Source: Chloroflexota bacterium (lineage in GTDB: Bacteria; Chloroflexota; Ktedonobacteria; Ktedonobacterales; Ktedonobacteraceae). Taken from it: a stretch of 8,421 nucleotides of DNA. Positions 7,641 through 8,421 of the stretch are shown in pieces (position 1 is the first letter of the stretch; each line of letters starts with the position of its first letter). A program made the translations under genes and the position numbers. The notes beneath the pieces are model-generated. The model had not been told where the DNA came from and ran no database searches. It saw only the letters and a program-made list of their open reading frames with translations. Location of the stretch: assembly GCA_005881495.1 (NCBI GenBank), contig VBHI01000250.1, forward strand, positions 1-8,421. Reading direction: 5' to 3'.

Positions 7641-7834
7641 GCAAAGGTCGTCTCCTCCTGCTCTGCGAGCGACTGGAACTACCCTCTTTCGTGTGCAATG
7701 CTCTTGTCAGGCACGTTCCTGCCTCTTTCCACACCGCCTCTCAGCTTGCTCCTCTTTTTCTCCCCACGCTCTTTTCTGCCTTACACCTTTTTCGCTTTGA
7801 CGCTTGAGAGATATTCCTTCATTCCTACTCTTGC
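7641..7834. other. Non-coding junction between the tnsB relic and the intron relic
   Basis: This stretch carries the non-homologous tail of the tnsB frame (stop at 7805-7807). Its second half is strikingly pyrimidine-rich on the + strand (about 7720-7835, many CT and TTT runs). GTGTGC occurs at 7637 and 7691; either could be read as a GUGYG-type group II intron 5' end, but no full domain I or exon-binding pairing was found nearby. I see no gene here. Confidence 0.4.
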
Positions 7835-8176
7835 TTGCTTGGTGTTATCTCGTTGCGCAACTCGTGGGAAAGGCACATCTTGGTAAAAGGAACGGCATCA
7901 CCCGATGACCCGACCCTTAAAGACTATTGGCAAAAGAGAAACGCGACAAAAGTCAAAGACCTCACCCCCAGTAGACAAAAAATTGCCAGGAAACAGCATG
8001 GGATATGTCCAGAATGCAGAAACACACTCTTCAATGAGGAGAAGTTGCATGTGCATCACAGGATACCAAAGGCTAAGGGTGGAAAAAACGACTATGGCAA
8101 TCTCGTATTGGTACACTCTTTCTGCCATCAAAAAATCCACGTCGGAGAGGATGTCAAAGATGAGTTATCGGAGTAG
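7835..8176 (+). pseudogene. Group II intron reverse transcriptase/maturase, C-terminal HNH fragment
   Basis: The frame (TTG at 7835, or read-in from a stop at 7805) encodes the last part of a group II intron-encoded protein. Residues 13-36 (RHILVKGTASPDDP, then YWQKR) match the segment that links the maturase domain to the endonuclease. The HNH zinc module follows, with C58 and C61 (ICPEC), H74/H75 (HHRIPKAKGG), N89, H94, C97, H98 and H102. In an intact protein of about 450-600 residues this domain nicks the bottom strand during retrohoming. The reverse transcriptase domain and most of the maturase domain X are missing upstream. The stop is followed 19 bp later by intron domain V, the normal arrangement. 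A stand-alone HNH protein is possible in principle, but the intron RNA directly downstream argues for a 5'-truncated intron. Confidence 0.8.
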
Positions 8177-8195
8177 GGAAGTTCGTGATTTGCTT

Positions 8196-8271
8196 GAGCG
8201 GCTTGAAGGGAGACTTTCACGAGCCGTTCTGAGGGGGCTGAGGGGCAGCAATGCCCACTCGGCTACCCGAC
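8196..8271 (+). ncRNA. Group II intron domains V and VI with predicted 3' splice site
   Basis: Domain V is a 34-nt hairpin (8196-8229). Eight base pairs (8196-8203 with 8222-8229, including the AGC triad at 8197-8199) are followed by a 2-nt CG bulge at 8220-8221, six more pairs (8204-8209 with 8214-8219) and a GAGA tetraloop. These are the textbook features of the catalytic core. Domain VI (8233-8268) pairs over 14 bp with a bulged A at 8265, the lariat branch point. The intron should end with AC at 8270-8271, 7 nt counting from the branch A, which is a normal distance. The 5' part of the intron could not be located, so this is probably a truncated copy that cannot splice in cis. Confidence 0.9.
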
Positions 8272-8421
8272 TGGCCACCCTGGAAACGGTGTATCAGGAA
8301 CTTTTCCCGCAACTCAACTTACGCCGGTGGTCAGGCTCGATCTACACCTGGCTCACGCAACCGGTCCTCGACCCGACCCACTCTGGCCGGGTGACGATGG
8401 ATTACCTGATGTGCGCCGCTT
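8272..8421 (+). CDS. Unidentified partial reading frame after the intron (3' exon)
   Basis: The frame set by codons from 8274 stays open to the window edge. It encodes an amphipathic, tryptophan- and tyrosine-containing sequence (LETVYQELFPQL, then RRWSGSIYTWLTQPVLD and MDYLMCAA). I do not recognise the family. The other two forward frames look less protein-like; one has a stop near 8391 and the other is open but Pro/Gly/His-rich. The same frame is also open back to ATG 8151, but that part is intron domain V/VI and should not be counted as protein. If the intron inserted here in an ordinary gene, the start of that gene would lie before the missing 5' part of the intron. The sequence does not obviously continue tnsB. 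Confidence 0.35.

Noticed and set aside
7637..7696. GTGTGC motifs at 7637 and 7691 as the group II intron 5' end
   Set aside because: The motif is short and occurs twice. No domain I structure or convincing exon-binding pairing was found, and the distance to domain V is too short for a complete intron.
8151..8271. In-frame start (ATG 8151) feeding into the 3' exon frame
   Set aside because: This stretch is the end of the maturase gene plus intron domains V and VI; the open frame is fortuitous.

Overview
The window reads as an accessory, mobile-element-rich stretch of a bacterial chromosome or plasmid. The tnsA-like and tnsB-like genes, the insertion sequence and the group II intron relic together resemble what is found in spore-forming Chloroflexota (Ktedonobacteria). 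That placement is an inference from family resemblance, not a measured result. There is no rRNA, tRNA or CRISPR array.

Layout. (1) Positions 1-95 hold an array of two abutting 20-bp direct repeats. It is nearly identical to a second array at 5814-5900, which directly precedes tnsA. Both look like the TnsB-binding end of a Tn7-like transposon and both point the same way. (2) Between them lies about 5.8 kb of other DNA: an N-terminally truncated AraC regulator (minus strand), a complete insertion sequence with terminal inverted repeats and a target duplication (949-2131), an intact AraC regulator (2206-3132), a 37-codon chimeric gene relic (3484-3597), a short-chain dehydrogenase/reductase (3687-4535), an aldo/keto reductase (4666-5646) and a small orphan ORF. 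The SDR/AKR block is clearly richer in G/C at third codon positions than the DNA around it and looks actinobacterial. The AraC-SDR-AKR arrangement suggests a regulated NAD(P)H-dependent carbonyl-reduction module.

(3) From about 5810 rightward is the decayed start of a Tn7-like transposon. It comprises the repeat array, a candidate promoter, a tnsA-like endonuclease gene, and a tnsB-like DDE transposase that follows tnsA in the same frame after one TGA codon. tnsB loses homology around 7640, after its second catalytic Asp and before the catalytic Glu. (4) After a pyrimidine-rich non-coding stretch come the HNH-containing C-terminus of a group II intron reverse transcriptase/maturase and a textbook intron domain V and domain VI (8196-8271), ending in a predicted 3' splice site. 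An unidentified reading frame then runs off the window.

The transposition genes seen here cannot form a complete transposase, because TnsB is cut short and no tnsC or tniQ is visible. Either the element is dead or it depends on copies elsewhere. The AraC/SDR/AKR cargo looks intact apart from older deletion scars.
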